Shown here piece after piece: positions 10,910 through 23,167 of a DNA stretch of 64,000 nt. The stretch lies in NCBI GenBank assembly GCA_001574975.1, contig KQ965733.1, positions 127,012-191,011 of the forward strand, given 5' to 3'. The translations under genes and the position numbers were made by a program. The notes under the pieces were generated by a model. The model was not told the origin of the DNA, did not search any database, and was given only the letters and a program-made list of their open reading frames with translations. The stretch comes from Gonapodya prolifera JEL478 (taxonomy: Eukaryota; Monoblepharomycota; Monoblepharidomycetes; Monoblepharidales; Gonapodyaceae). Within the stretch, counting starts at the first letter, position 1. Each line of letters opens with the position of its first letter.

Positions 10910-13900
10910 ATGAAGAAGCTGTTTGGACTCGGGTGCGTGATGGCGACAGGATGGGGGAGACAAGAGTGGATGAGACACGGGGATTTGGAGCGAGGGAGGA
11001 TGGAGAAGATGGAGAGGGACGAGACAATGGAAAGAGTGATGGAGGAGAGACGCGGACTGCGGAGATGCATGAGCTCACTGACACGCGTGCTCGTTACCCC
11101 ATTTGAACTCTGCAACACCAAATTTGAATTCACACGCACAGAGACAAGCAGCGCAAGGACAAGGACAAGGACGCCAAGGACGGAAAGGACAGATCACAGT
11201 CGCAGCTGCCGTCGCCATCTACACCTCTGCCTGTGTCGTCGCCAGTGTCGCACTCTCCCGTGTCCCCGCCCTCGTCGTTGCCCTCTTTGCACTCGCCTAT
11301 CGCAGCTCACATTTCCCCAGCATCTGCTCACGCGAAAACCGTCTCGTCTGCGTCCGCTCACAACCAACTGTCTCCACCCCCTCTCCCGTCTCACTCAACG
11401 CAACAGCAAGCAGCCCAATCAAATGAGCCGATTCTTCCGGGTCCACTTCCTCAGGGGAGGCGAATTCTCGAGATGTGCATGGTGCGTGCTGCCTATGTCT
11501 CCTTCCACCTGAACACCTTGCCAAGAACACTTCAACCCAAACCCACCCCACCTTCTCGCTTCTGCACCCACACAGACCGGCGAACTCCACCACCTCTACT
11601 CCCACTCTTCATCCTTCCGCCTCCTCCTTCCTTTCTCCCTCTCACGCCCCATCGACGCCCTCCTCAACACTCCCCTCCACCTAGCGTGCGCCAACGACGA
11701 CCTCCCCCTTGTCGCGCTCCTCCTGCGCTCCGGCGCAGACCCTGAAGCCAAAAACCGCGCTGGTGGCACCCCGTACGCCGTCGCGAGAGCAGCCGGGTTC
11801 GTCATGTGCGCCGACCTGGTCAGGAAACACTCCAAACCCGCTACCAGACCCGCCGGGACGGCGTCGTCGTCCTCCTCTCACCCGAACCACGCAGGTGCAA
11901 CAATATCGCGTGCGGAGAAACGCCGCTCGGCCGCAATGAGCCTCATGCTCGGAACCATGTTCACCAATCCGGACGACGAGCCCGCGGCGACATCAGGGCG
12001 CCGTAGACGCACGGACACGGGAGGGTCCAGAGACGCGGTCCCAGGACAGAGCGGGGTGTACTCTGGCAAAAGATCTCTCGACGGAGTTCACCATAGTGAT
12101 CACGGTGGCGGGAAAGGGTCACTAGAATGGAAAGGCTCTTTTGACGGATCTCACGGACAATCGAAACCCTCACGCGACGCTACTGACCTCGACCTGCGCA
12201 AGAAGCGAGCCGAATCTGGCGGCTCCATGCCCCTCCTCCGCACCACCTCATCCACACACTCCCTCCATCCTGCCCCATCCACCACCACAGGGCACCCACC
12301 TACCACCAACACCTCAGACCCTTCCCGCGCTGTTTCCGTCAAGTCCCGCCCCGGTGCGCACCCCCACCTCTCCGCAGCCACCTCCACGGCATCTCTCGCC
12401 ATCGACTCAGACGAAGACGTTCACCGCCGGTCCGCCCTCCTCAGCGGGTCCCGTATCGACCTCTCGCTCACCCATGGGACCTCACCTTCCCAAATAGATC
12501 CCTCTGCCCAACGCCGCCCCGAAAAAGATCCCCACTCCCACTCTATACCGCGGCTTCGAGACACCCCGCCACCCCCTGCCCTCCCCAAGGGCCCACCAGC
12601 CCTCTCCGCAGCCGTCGGGGCGCCCAACATGGCCGTCCACGTCGTCACGTCGAGTTACACGCACGACCCCACCCTGCCGCTTCCCACGTTCGCGTTCCCC
12701 CGACGGCTTGTTCCGACATGGGACGCCGCACGTCTGGGACGCAAACGTGCACTGGCACTCGCCATGGAGGCGCGCCCCGGGTCAATCAACGCGACGTGTC
12801 CCCGCACGGGCGCTACGCCGCTCATGAAGGCCGCGTGGGCGGGGCACGCCGGAGTCGTTAGGGCCCTTTTGGCCAGGGGGGCAGACCCCGCACGGGTTGA
12901 CAAGTGGGGCTTTGGCGCTCTTGTGTGGGCATGTCTAGGCGGTCACTCGGCGTGTGCAAAGGAGATTCTTACCACGGGTGGGCCTGGCGCCAACCCGAAC
13001 GGGGTCTGGGGTGGCTGGTGGAGGGTGACTGCCGAGGACGGCAAGAGCGCTCGCAGAGTTTGCGTCCGGGTGACCCCATTGGTGGCCGCGGCGTACTCGG
13101 GGAGTGCAGATACTGTAGAAGTCCTGCTCGACGCGGGGGCTGACGTGGACGCCAGGGTGGGGCCAGGGAGAGGTGCTACGGCAGTCACGGTGGCCGCGTG
13201 GATGGTTAAGGAGGATGTGGTTAAGTGTTTGGTGGAGAGGGGGGCCCGGGTAGAGGGAGGGGCGGGAGAGTGGTTGCATAAGGGGGTCATTTATATGAAG
13301 AATAAAGCGGCAGAGGGGAACGCTTTCATTGATCAGGAAGGTGCTGTGATACCTATTGGAGCGCAGGTAAAGGGCGGGGCGGTTGGGGTTGACTCCGGCA
13401 AGAGGAAGGAATTGATGGAGAAGCTGAACTATTTCGACGCGCAGGAGGGTGAGCTCGTCAGGAAGCTGGACAAGCTTCTCAGTGATGCGAGCGGGGGAAG
13501 AGCGGAGACCAGAATCGGGGACAAGAAAGGTGGTGCGAATGTGGGAAGTAAGGTAGTAAAGAATGGCAAGGACGCTGTAGAAGGTGCGGACGGGAAGGAT
13601 GTGATCCGGAGAAAGTCAGGGATGATGACGCTGGGGAGACGGACTGCCGAGAAGCTTAAACATGGATTAAACCTGGAGGTGGGTAGGTCGCAGGTGTTTG
13701 GGTCGATTCTAGGTCTGATCAAAAACCTTTTTGCTGAACCCCTCATCCTTCGCAGAGCCTTGGTAATCAAACGGACCTCCTTGTGCACCTCATCCACCGT
13801 ATTCCGGACAAGGGCACAGAGTTGGACGTACTGTGCCTGAAGGTCTACCAGAGCGTGATCCAGTTGGTAATGTCGGCGAACAAGAACACAAAACATCATT

Positions 13901-16900
13901 TTGTGGCTATCGTGGCGAGCGCTATCCTGAACGCCGGGGAGATCGTGAGAGAGATAGAGAAGATCGAACCACGGGAATTCTTGGCCTCCCCTGGAATCAC
14001 TGCAGCGGGAACCAACCCCTCTGCGACCGCATCCAAGAGCTCTCCGACCACCCCCGCTCTCCTGCCCTCCGATGGGAGCATTATCATCGTGGTGAATCCG
14101 AACCTACCAGCACCTGCGACCATTGGGACACATGAGGTCCCCCTATTTGCGCTGACTGAGTCTCGCGGGATCATGCGGTCTCTCATGACAGGGCTTCGGG
14201 ACGACTGTCCTAAGAGGGTCATGTACGCAACCAAGATCGCCGTCGGGGTGTGGCCGCCACCGAACGCGATTGCGGAAATGATTCAGGCGGCAACCGACTT
14301 GGCGAGGGTGGCGAGGAGGCTGGCTGATGTTGCGAATACGACGGGACATTGGCTGCCGAATAAGAAACTGGAGTTGAATGTGAGTAAGGGACTCCACAAT
14401 GGGCAAAAAGACTCCTCGCGGCGAATTTTGGATGGACTGATAATGGAATTCGTGATATGTGCTCGGGGCAATGTTGGTGTTTTGAGTGGCTCGGGTTTCA
14501 CGAATGTTTTTCCCCCCCCTGAAAATTAGGTGACACCTTTCGAAGATTCCAGCGATGCCGCGGAGCCCCAAGACCGTGCACTGAAGACGTTTGACTACAA
14601 TGAGTACAAGCGACGTAACGAGCTCAAAGCGATCGAGGCCATGTCCAAGTCTTACGACTCTCGTGCTTCAGCGGACACTTTGTCACCCGCCAATGTTGAT
14701 CCAAATCAGGACTTTTTCAACGCCATCGAGGCCCACAAAAAACAGTTTGCTGTCGCCGTCCAGGAGCTGGCTTCGGCGCAGCAGAACGGTCGCAAAGACC
14801 AGTATGCTACCTTGGCTTCATCTGTACACGCAAACGTGGACGCGCTGCTGGATGAGGTGAACAAGTTCGATCTGCTGACAGACTTCTCCAGCGACATCGT
14901 CATCACCAAGGAGGACTCGGAGCAGTTGGGTCTGGCGCTCGCTGTGCCAAAGTTTCCCGCACCGCTCAAGCCACTGTGGGTTCAATGCCTACAAGAAGCC
15001 ATGAACGCCATCGATACTCTAGTTGTCAAGGCCAAGCTTGCGAGCGGGGTATGGCCGCCGCCGACAGCCGCGACGGAAATGATCAAGGCGACCATACCAT
15101 GTGTGGTTGCTGTAAAGAAGCTGGTTGTGTTGACCAGAGAGGCCACGACGAAGATTCGGAAAACCACGAGCGAAGATCGAAAGAAGAAGGAAGAATGGCG
15201 GCGGCAGTGGCAGCAGAATGAACGGGTCAAGAAAATGTTCCAGATGTTGGAGAACCAGTTTTGGGAAAAGCAGGTACAGAAGTGTTTGTTAATGCACGCG
15301 TTTCAATAATGATACGTTTATCCCCGCAGGAGCAAGACAAGGAGAATGTGTCCGATGGAGATGTGGCGTTAAATCTCACGAAAGAAGAGGAAGAAATCCT
15401 CAAGGACAGCCAGGAAGGCCTGGTCGTTGAAATGAACGCGGGAACAGGGAAGGAGATCACCAAAGGTGGCAAGCTCGCAAAGCTCGTGGAGTGCTTGACA
15501 GGACACAAATTACCTGGTGCGTTTTACGAGGAATTGATCTGCAGACCCTGGGGAGAGAGCGTTTGATAACTCCCACTTTCATCAGATTTGGAGTTCAACA
15601 GCACCTTCCTTATGACGCACCACTCGTTCACCACCTCGCGCGAACTTCTGGAGCTAATCATCAGAAGATATGATATTACTCCGCCATACGGTCTCAGCCA
15701 AAAAAGCTTCGATGTGTTTTTGAATAAGAAGATTCTCCCGATCCGAATTCGGTGTGTAGTGAGCGAGCGTAGCGATTTTTGCTCGGATTATGTTGAACTG
15801 GTTTGGTTTGTGACCCCAATCACCTACTAGATGTTGCATTGCACTCAAAGATTGGATATCCGAATACTTTGACGAAGACTGGGCGGACGACGAGCTGTTG
15901 GTGCTTAGGTTTCGGGAGTTCGTGGAGAAGCGAGTAGCGTCCGATTTTCAGAAGTGGTCGCAACCACTTTTGAATCTCTTAAACGAGAAGGTGATTTGTC
16001 GAAGTCTTTCTCACGTCCAAATACTTGCAACGGCGCTCCTATCAACCTTGACGGCCTTCACATTCACAGCTACAGGGAAATGCATCACCAAAAAAGCCCC
16101 AGGCAGTACCAGCCGTGCTCTCCCCTGAACTTCCCTTGACACCCAAGCATATTACAAATCCAACCCAGTTGACCAGTTTTCTGAAATCGAATCCCTCCAG
16201 CTTTCTCGAAATTGAACCACTTGAGATGGCGCGCCAGGTCACTCTGGTTGAATTCGAGTACTATCGTGCAGTCCGGCCAAATGAATGCCTGGATCAGATT
16301 TGGGGCGAGCGCCGGATGACAGAGAAACTTGAGGCAGGGTTGATAAAAGTGTTTCGCAAGGGTGACGTGTCCAGTCCCCACATTTCGAAAATGATCAATC
16401 ACACCAACAATGTGAGCATCTCGAATGTTTGTATACGATATCTTCTGACGTGACGCGTTTGGGGTCATCGAAGTTAACTACATGGGTTGCTTCCTGTGTC
16501 GTGAATAATGAGAACATCAAGGATCGGGTGAACATGATGCGTTACTTTGCCCAATTTGCAGTGGTGAGTCAATTTGATCGTGTGGAGATTGAAGTGTTTT
16601 AATGACGGACGTGACTCTGGAGGCCTGCATCGACTGTAACAACTTTAATGGAGCCACGGCCGTTGTCGCTGGCCTGACAATGTCGCCTGTGACACGACTT
16701 CACAAAACGTGGGAGGTAGCTTGCTCTGCTTGTGAGGTCGCTTTAGCTGTGACTCAATCCCCGCTTGGTGCAGCTCTTTCGGGAGAAACATGCGAAGCTC
16801 GCTGAACAATATGACCAAATCAGGGAAGTTGTAAGTCCCAAGGGGCAGTATTCGAACTACCGTAAGGCCTTGAAGGCATTGCAGCCACCAGTGCTACCAT

Positions 16901-17323
16901 TTCTGGGTGGGTCGTATCATCTCCTTCACTGCAACCTGCAAAACTAAATCAAAAGTCCTGCAAGGTGTTTATCTTACTGACTTGACGTTTGTCGAACTTG
17001 GTAATCAGGATTTTCTGCCAGAATCGCACCTGATCAATTTCGACAAGCGCCGCAAAGCAGCACAGATTGTACGAGAAATCCTTCAGCATCAAAGTGTTCC
17101 ATTCTCTCATCGACCAGTTACTCAACTCCAAGAGTTCTTGCAGAGTCTAGGTCATTCCAAGGAGAGGCTTACGATGGGAGAGGATCTGTCATTGTGTGAT
17201 TATGGGCAAGTACTCTTTACCCAAGATGAACTCTACGATCGTTCTCTGGAGGTGGAACCAAAAGAGGAGTCTTCCTCAGAAGAAGATGACGAGGTTGATG
17301 ACGAGGTAGAGAATGGAGCTTAA
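10910..17323 (+). CDS. Ankyrin-repeat Ras guanine nucleotide exchange factor
   Basis: Cdc25-type exchange factor expected to load a Ras-family GTPase with GTP at the plasma membrane; about 1,780 residues in 13 exons. Exon 1 is only 23 bases (10910-10932, MKKLFGLG); splicing to 11142 continues with a Lys/Asp-rich and Ser/Pro-rich region. Ankyrin repeats follow: NTPLHLACANDDLPLVALLL near 11675, and a cluster at about 12780-13250 (GATPLMKAAWAGHAGVVRAL, LVAAAYSGSADTVEVLL). From 13756 to about 15190 lies a helical region holding two copies of a module centred on GVWPPP (14245-14262 and 15046-15063). A REM domain (LVECLTGHKLP, FNSTFLMTHHSFTT) spans about 15480-15990, and the catalytic RasGEF domain about 16190-17150 (ARQVTLVEFEYYRAVRP, LTTWVASCVV, CNNFNGATAVVAGL, YLTDLTFVELGN). 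An acidic tail ends the protein. No SH3 domain is present, unlike yeast Cdc25. The helical region resembles no family I can name. It ends 33 bases from the convergent glucosidase gene. Confidence 0.9.
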
Positions 17324-17356
17324 TTTATTGTCGCGAGACGACTTTGTGTATTTATT

Positions 17357-20300
17357 CTACCATACAAATGTGATGGCCCAGGAGCCATCACCAATGGTCA
17401 CATTGTGGGGCACTTTCAATGCTATGCCCCCGCCTTCCGACTTCCACGTCAGATCCCCAACAGGCTCCCCAGATCGCAAAAGTACCACCTGCCGTAAGCC
17501 ACTCCTCAGACCAGCGAAAACCACACGTTCGATACGGACGTGAGATGGCGCAAACGAGTCGGTCGCTACAGATCCAGGCAGTTCGACGACTGACTGCATT
17601 TCTCTTGCGATATTGACGGATTGGGAAAAGAGCTTTTCGCCGTCAAAAATAAACCGTCGGAGGACGTAGGCGCCGCGACCCCTATACTCGAAGCTTTCCC
17701 CATCATCAGCATAAAGCAATCCGGAGGCAGTACCCTTTGTGTACGTAATCTCGGATGTGAGTCGTTGAAAGTGAATGCCAATAAATTGAACTTACTGCTT
17801 GATTAAGAGATACAATCAAGGTGTATGGATCTCGGGACATTAACGTGGAGCTCCTGCGGGCTCTTTCACGGCGCGGAACAATATGGCCACCACGAAGAAG
17901 CACAGGTATTTTGTCCAGGGGCGTCGAGATTGTCGCGAACTTTGGTGACAACAAGTTCCGACTCACAACCGTGAAAGTATCATAGTCATACCACACCTAG
18001 ACCAGAAACTGAGTCAGTCAAAGTAATCCGTTCACAACGAGCTACATTCCTCACCTCATTCTCTGGTAAATAAACCGCAACACTGGACAAATCCTTTGCT
18101 ACAACGGGTTTGATCATCAGGGCGGAGCCAACCATGTACTGATCTTCCATTACAAACACGGATTCATCATCTGGAAACTCAATCACCATTGCTCGCATGA
18201 CCGGTACGCCTGTGATATGTGCTTCGAAAAACAAAGTATACCAATACGGGAGAAGCCGATATCGCTCTTGAATAGCTTTGCGGACAAGGCTCGTTGTAGG
18301 TTCGCCGAATACCCAGGGTTCCTTGCGTTTCGCGTCTATGTGAGAATGTCCTCGGAAAAAAGGCTGGTATGCACCAGCTTGAAACCATCTGGCATAGAGG
18401 TCTGGTTCGGGATTGCCGAAGAACCCTCCCACGTCAGCTATTGGGCAGTGTGAACAGTCATTTCGTAAAACAAAGATGGAATACCTTCATACCTCCGGAA
18501 AATGTAATCCCAGCGACATTCAGTGAAAGCATCATCGGAAGTGAGGCTGCAAGGTGTTCCCAGTTCGCCTGTACGTAGATCTCGTTGAAATACAAATTCG
18601 GAGCAACCTCCCCAAGAATTTCCGCTCACGGCGTTGTCTCCAGTCCAAATAGCTCCGTACCGCTGCGTTCCTGCGAAAAAACTTCGCGACAATATGAAAG
18701 GTCGGCGCGTCCCTTTGCTCCGAGCAAGAAGTCCCTCATAGGTTGCGATATTCTAGCTCAAGTAAGATACGTGAAATTTTCCCCATTGGAGCCTGAGAGG
18801 AGAAAAACACTTTAGTACCTGAAGAAATCCATATATGTTGTGCACCGCACGGTGCTCAACACTGTTCTCATGGAGAACATCTTTCGGTGCGGTTATCTCT
18901 GGCCCCGTGAACACTGAGGGTTCGTTCATGTCAATCCAGGTCCATAATGTATCCGTGGAACCCTGTTTTCATCGTTACCAGTCACGTTGAATCATCGTCG
19001 AGGTTAAGAGGCGATATAGTGGGAAATGGACGATTTATTCCACAGGCATACCTGATATTTGTCCAGCGCGTACTGACTCGCCCACCATTTTCGTGTTGCG
19101 TCCTTTAGAAAATCGGGCCAAACAGAGCTCCCCGGCCAGCACCATCCATCAAACTCGCTCTGATCTTTGTTCACGATTTGTAGTCCCTGTTCATTCGCCT
19201 CCTGATAAAGGAAATACCCCGTATCCTTTTTGACGTGTGGATCAGTTATAGTGACCATCTTACGGCCTTTGACAGAGAGCTTTTCGAGCATATCATGCGG
19301 GTTTGGAAACTTGACAGAATCCCAAGTGAAATACTTCTTCGCATCCGTGTGCTCAATGTCGAGCCACAAAACGTCCATGGGAATGTCATGCTTGTCAAAG
19401 TTGCCATCCACCTCGTTCACGTCCTTTTCGTCGATGTAATTCCACCTGCATTGGTGGTACGCAATAGCAAACATTTGTGGCAAGGCGGCTGTCCCTGTAA
19501 GCTTTCCATACTGTCGAAAGAAGGATGACCAGGTGGGTCCCGAAAACAAAACGAGGTCCAGAGGGCCGGATTCCGTCATAAAATGGGCTCGTGATGATGG
19601 AATGGAGTCAAATGGATTTGGTTCCCGTTCAGTCTGAGGTTCATCAGAATGTGCCCCATCTCCAGGGGCTGCGTTTGTGCTCTCATTTGTAGGTGATAGT
19701 CCAGGGATCAAACGAGAAAGCAAATATTTCGAGAGGGGGCTCTGCTTAATAACTTCAGGAATGTAACCGGAAACAGATGATAATGCACTTCGCACAGTTG
19801 CTCTGACTTGCGACAGCTGATAGGGTTGGATTGAAAATGATTTTGAGGTGAGCTTCAGTGAATGAGACACCCAGGACAGAAAGTTACCGTCTTCTTCTCT
19901 ATGGTCCCCTTTTCAATGTCCACCCACATCTCTGCGGAGCTGAGCAAGAGAGCGCCTCCAGTCCAACCTTTGCGGTGACCAACTACCAGGGGCACTATTC
20001 CGTACAGTGCCATGGGGTTGTCAAGCTCATACTCGAATACGTCAGCGTTGTATCCGCGGAAGGGCTCGCTGTACTCAGCTTTGTCCCCACTTGAACCACA
20101 GATGCAGGAGTCACGATAAATGCACTCGCTCCATAAAAGTCTACAACACATACCGCGTGGTCTTGAGTGAGAGAGATGAGGCGTGTTCAGGTAAACCATA
20201 CAATTGGAGCACATTTGGGAATGTCACGTCAACCCCAAAGGACTCGGGACCTTCAAACAAAAATAAGATCAATATGTCATGGAATATCGCAAGGCTACGC

Positions 20301-21187
20301 ACCATAGGGTTTGGAGTCAGGCTTGCCGTTGAACGATTCTTGCTTTGGATCTTTCTCTAACTTTTCCTTCAATGTTGGCTCCAGATCGAGTCCGTCCCAT
20401 GGCCATCGCAATTGAGTGTCAGCTGGGCTTCCGGGTGCCATTTGGCGATGCTCGAAGTTAAAGTATCCGCGCTCGTTCACAGACATCACAGTCTCCCCAG
20501 CAACAATCAGGTCAACGCGAAGTGGTGAAGCTACTATTGCAAGTTTTCGGTCCGACTCTGTGGCTCCAAGTTCGAATTCGAAAACCTCTTGCTTTGATGC
20601 TCCACCAACTGTTGGTGTATCATCAGGGGTTTCGGTGACGATTCTCCGAACATTCTTCGTCCGGATTGGACCAGCTGGGCCAGCGGCCAATGCAAAGTGA
20701 CCAAGCTCATCCCATCGCGCGGGAGCACTGGACACTTTCTCCTTCATCCTCACACGAATTACATCACCATCATAAAGCGGATGTATCTCAAGTCCCAGAA
20801 TTCCGCTAGTTCTGACATTGACAACTTCTCCAGTTATGATCCCACTGTCGGTATTTAGGGACAGTGACGCTGGTACGAGATGATATGGGGATCCGAAATC
20901 GGTGGACGAAACCAAGTCGGCGTATGCCCGTTGGCGGGTGCAGAAAGACGATTGGTCACATCGTTTGAAGTCTTCTCGTTTTACACCGAGAACAAGGGCC
21001 GGTAGAACGAAAATGAGGCCAATGATGGCGATAAGTGTTCGACGTTTGGTGTCGTCGTGGTGATATCCTGGGGGTTTGCAAGATTGACGCGGACGAACGA
21101 AGAAAACGATCAAGATGGTTAATCTCACAATGAATTCATTGCTGATTGGTCATGATTGACTCACGACTTACTTTCTCGAACAACCAT
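17357..21187 (-). CDS. ROT2: Glucosidase II, catalytic alpha subunit (GH31)
   Basis: ER-lumen alpha-glucosidase that removes the two inner glucoses from N-glycans and so drives calnexin-type quality control; it works with a beta subunit not seen here. The first coding exon is 16 bases (21172-21187); joining it to 21067 gives MVVRERYHHDD and a signal-anchor (TLIAIIGLIFVLPALVLGV) before the family motif VKREDFKRCDQSSFCTR. GH31 landmarks follow in order: WLDIEH, ITDPHVKKDTGY, WCWPGSSVWPDF, the nucleophile aspartate in WTWIDMNEPSVF, RPFILSRSFFAGTQRYGAIW, the acid/base region FSGADVGGFFGNPEPDLYARW and GAYQPFFRGHSH. Small exons around 18440-18660 restore TGDNA-ANWEHLAASLPMML and SLNVAGITFSGADVGG. 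The usual NDMNEPSVF reads IDMNEPSVF here, with the nucleophile kept. Between residues near 19640 and 19810 there is a 60-residue Ser/Pro/Glu-rich insert not expected in the family. Length, about 970, is normal. Confidence 0.95.
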
Positions 21188-21316
21188 GTTTGTCGCAGCT
21201 TGCAGCCTTTCGCAACACAAGCCTGCAGATGGAACAACTACCCCAACAAATTCAATTCAAAAATCAAACATTATTAAACTATAATGTAAGAACATGCAAC
21301 ATAAGATTCAAAAGTC

Positions 21317-23087
21317 CTATCGCTGCAACATCCAGTGCCTTCCATCCCACCGCCATCGGCCATCAGGAGTTGTCAGTGGTGGGATCTCCTCTGCGCCGTA
21401 AGCTGACGCGTAAACAGTGTCGATTTCGTCGGCGGATCCCGCCATACGGCGGCGCTCCTCAATGTATACCCTTTCTGGTGGGTTACGAGGAGGGTCCAAA
21501 TCATGGGAGGGAGGCAGTGTTGGAGGATCCCGCCCGACCATCACTCCGTTCGCAGCACTCGGAGGAGGTCGCCGCACTCCTGATGTTTGCATAGGCATCC
21601 GGACTCGACGAACCATGTGGGATCCATCCACATCGTAGGGAACGTATATTGTCCTGCCGTCACCTCCAATTCGGTAAGAGTGCCCGTTATCTCCGCGAAC
21701 ATTGTCTTGCACTCCCAGAGGACCAGATGACGGTCCGGCACCATATCCTGAACCAATGCTGGGATACATCTCATGCATTCCATCAGTCTGATAAGATTGT
21801 TCCCGATAAAGCGGGGCATATGATTGTATCCGTCCATGATCACCCGTGCGCGGATGTTGTTGAAAGAGCATCGTCGCTTTAAGACCTAGCCCCGCTGGTC
21901 CTCCACTGGTCTCGTATTCAGGATAGTCGTACAGTTCCCGGGCATCCTCACCCACCCAAGAGTCCGAATCATTTGTCCGTCGATCAAATGACCACGACGG
22001 CGTGGCGGGCATAACCCCGCTACTAGCCGGTGGAGAGGGTGGTATCTTTCCGTTGCCCGAAAACTCAGCATATGTGAGTAGAGCACCGTTGGCCTTTGGA
22101 ACATCGCCATCCGCCAAAATAGCAATTGGCCGTGTCCCATCTTTGGAGGCCGCTCGCTTAGCCGGAGTTGCTTCCTCACCCGGGATCGTGTCGGGAATGA
22201 AGGTGACCTCTGGAACCGAAGATTTCCGTTGAACTTCTATCAATCTTCGGAGAGGGGAAGGTTTTATTTCTTGACTGAAACCCTTCGCAACTTCGGGAAC
22301 ATCATGCGGTCTCGGTAATGTCGAAGATGGAGACTTTGGCCTGCGGTCGTCCCCAAAAGGTGACCGTGCTCCATGCCAGAAGTCCATCAGGTCGGGTGCA
22401 GATGGCTTCGTTGTGTGCAACGTGATGGTGGGTAGTTGAGCGGGGCCGACTTTTCGGAAAATCCCAATTCCGCGGACCCATGTGTAGAAAAGTACAATGA
22501 CGAGAAGTAGGAGGATGCCAGCTTATTTGACAGAGGAAACATTATTGATTGGTAAATCCGTGGTAACACGCTCAAGACTCACTGAGGACTGGGAAAACAA
22601 AAACCCAGACGGGCAATGTCGTACGTGTATTTGGCAGCGAGCAAAACCCACTGTAACAGTACGTATTTGAGACGCACTGAGAGTTTGTCAGGCAAGGAGA
22701 GTCAACAGATCCCAGGGCGACGCAGGTTGCCGAAAGCTCGTCACAGTAGGATGACCGGTCAAATGTTCCGTCTTGCCGTGCACGAACACAGTCCTCATCC
22801 AGAGTACATGCAAGCCCGATAGAAGAGCTATCCGAATCGGAAATCACACCAGGAACCGCAGTCCTGTTTACAATCCCAGACGACGATTGTCGGGATAATA
22901 AGTGAGGACTAAAAGCGCTCTCCGATGGAGGATGTCGTCGGTGACCCTCTGCGGTTGCCACCGAAATACGACCTGAACTGGTGAGGAGGAGCCCTCCAAG
23001 CCAAAGGTCCCTTCTTCGTCTCGCTCCTAACGCATATTCCCTCGTTTCTAGTCTTTCCTTTGCGTTAAGACCTCCCCTTCGTCGCAT
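21317..23087 (-). CDS. Cys-rich single-pass membrane protein, unknown function
   Basis: Two exons join across a short intron at about 22520-22582. The N-terminus has a long basic stretch before a hydrophobic segment (RRRRDLWLGGLLL), read as a signal peptide with an extended n-region. The ectodomain carries about ten cysteines in a compact module (CTLDEDCVRARQDG, SSYCDELSATCVALG, CLTNSQCVSNTYCYSGFC) resembling small disulfide-knot domains of surface proteins. The membrane span is created across the intron: PVWVFVFPVL joined to TGILLLLVIVLFYTWV. The cytoplasmic tail of about 370 residues is disordered and rich in Pro, Ser, Arg and Tyr, ending in RWRWDGRHWMLQR. I recognise no family. It sits 130 bases from the glucosidase start and 80 bases from the end of the GatB gene. 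Confidence 0.75.
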
Positions 23088-23167
23088 CCTCCGAATGTCT
23101 GCAGGGGTAAATGAATCTGTGGAAGACCCTTATCCTTTTTTTTGGCATAATTTCATAACACAAAATT

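Noticed and set aside
10397-10978. Longer alternative frames over the bL34m gene
   Set aside because: Only the 10300-10731 frame ends in the bL34 signature; the others are Ser/Pro shadows.
12141-12497. Pro/Ser/Thr-rich frame inside the Ras-GEF gene
   Set aside because: Overlaps a continuous coding exon in another frame; low complexity only.
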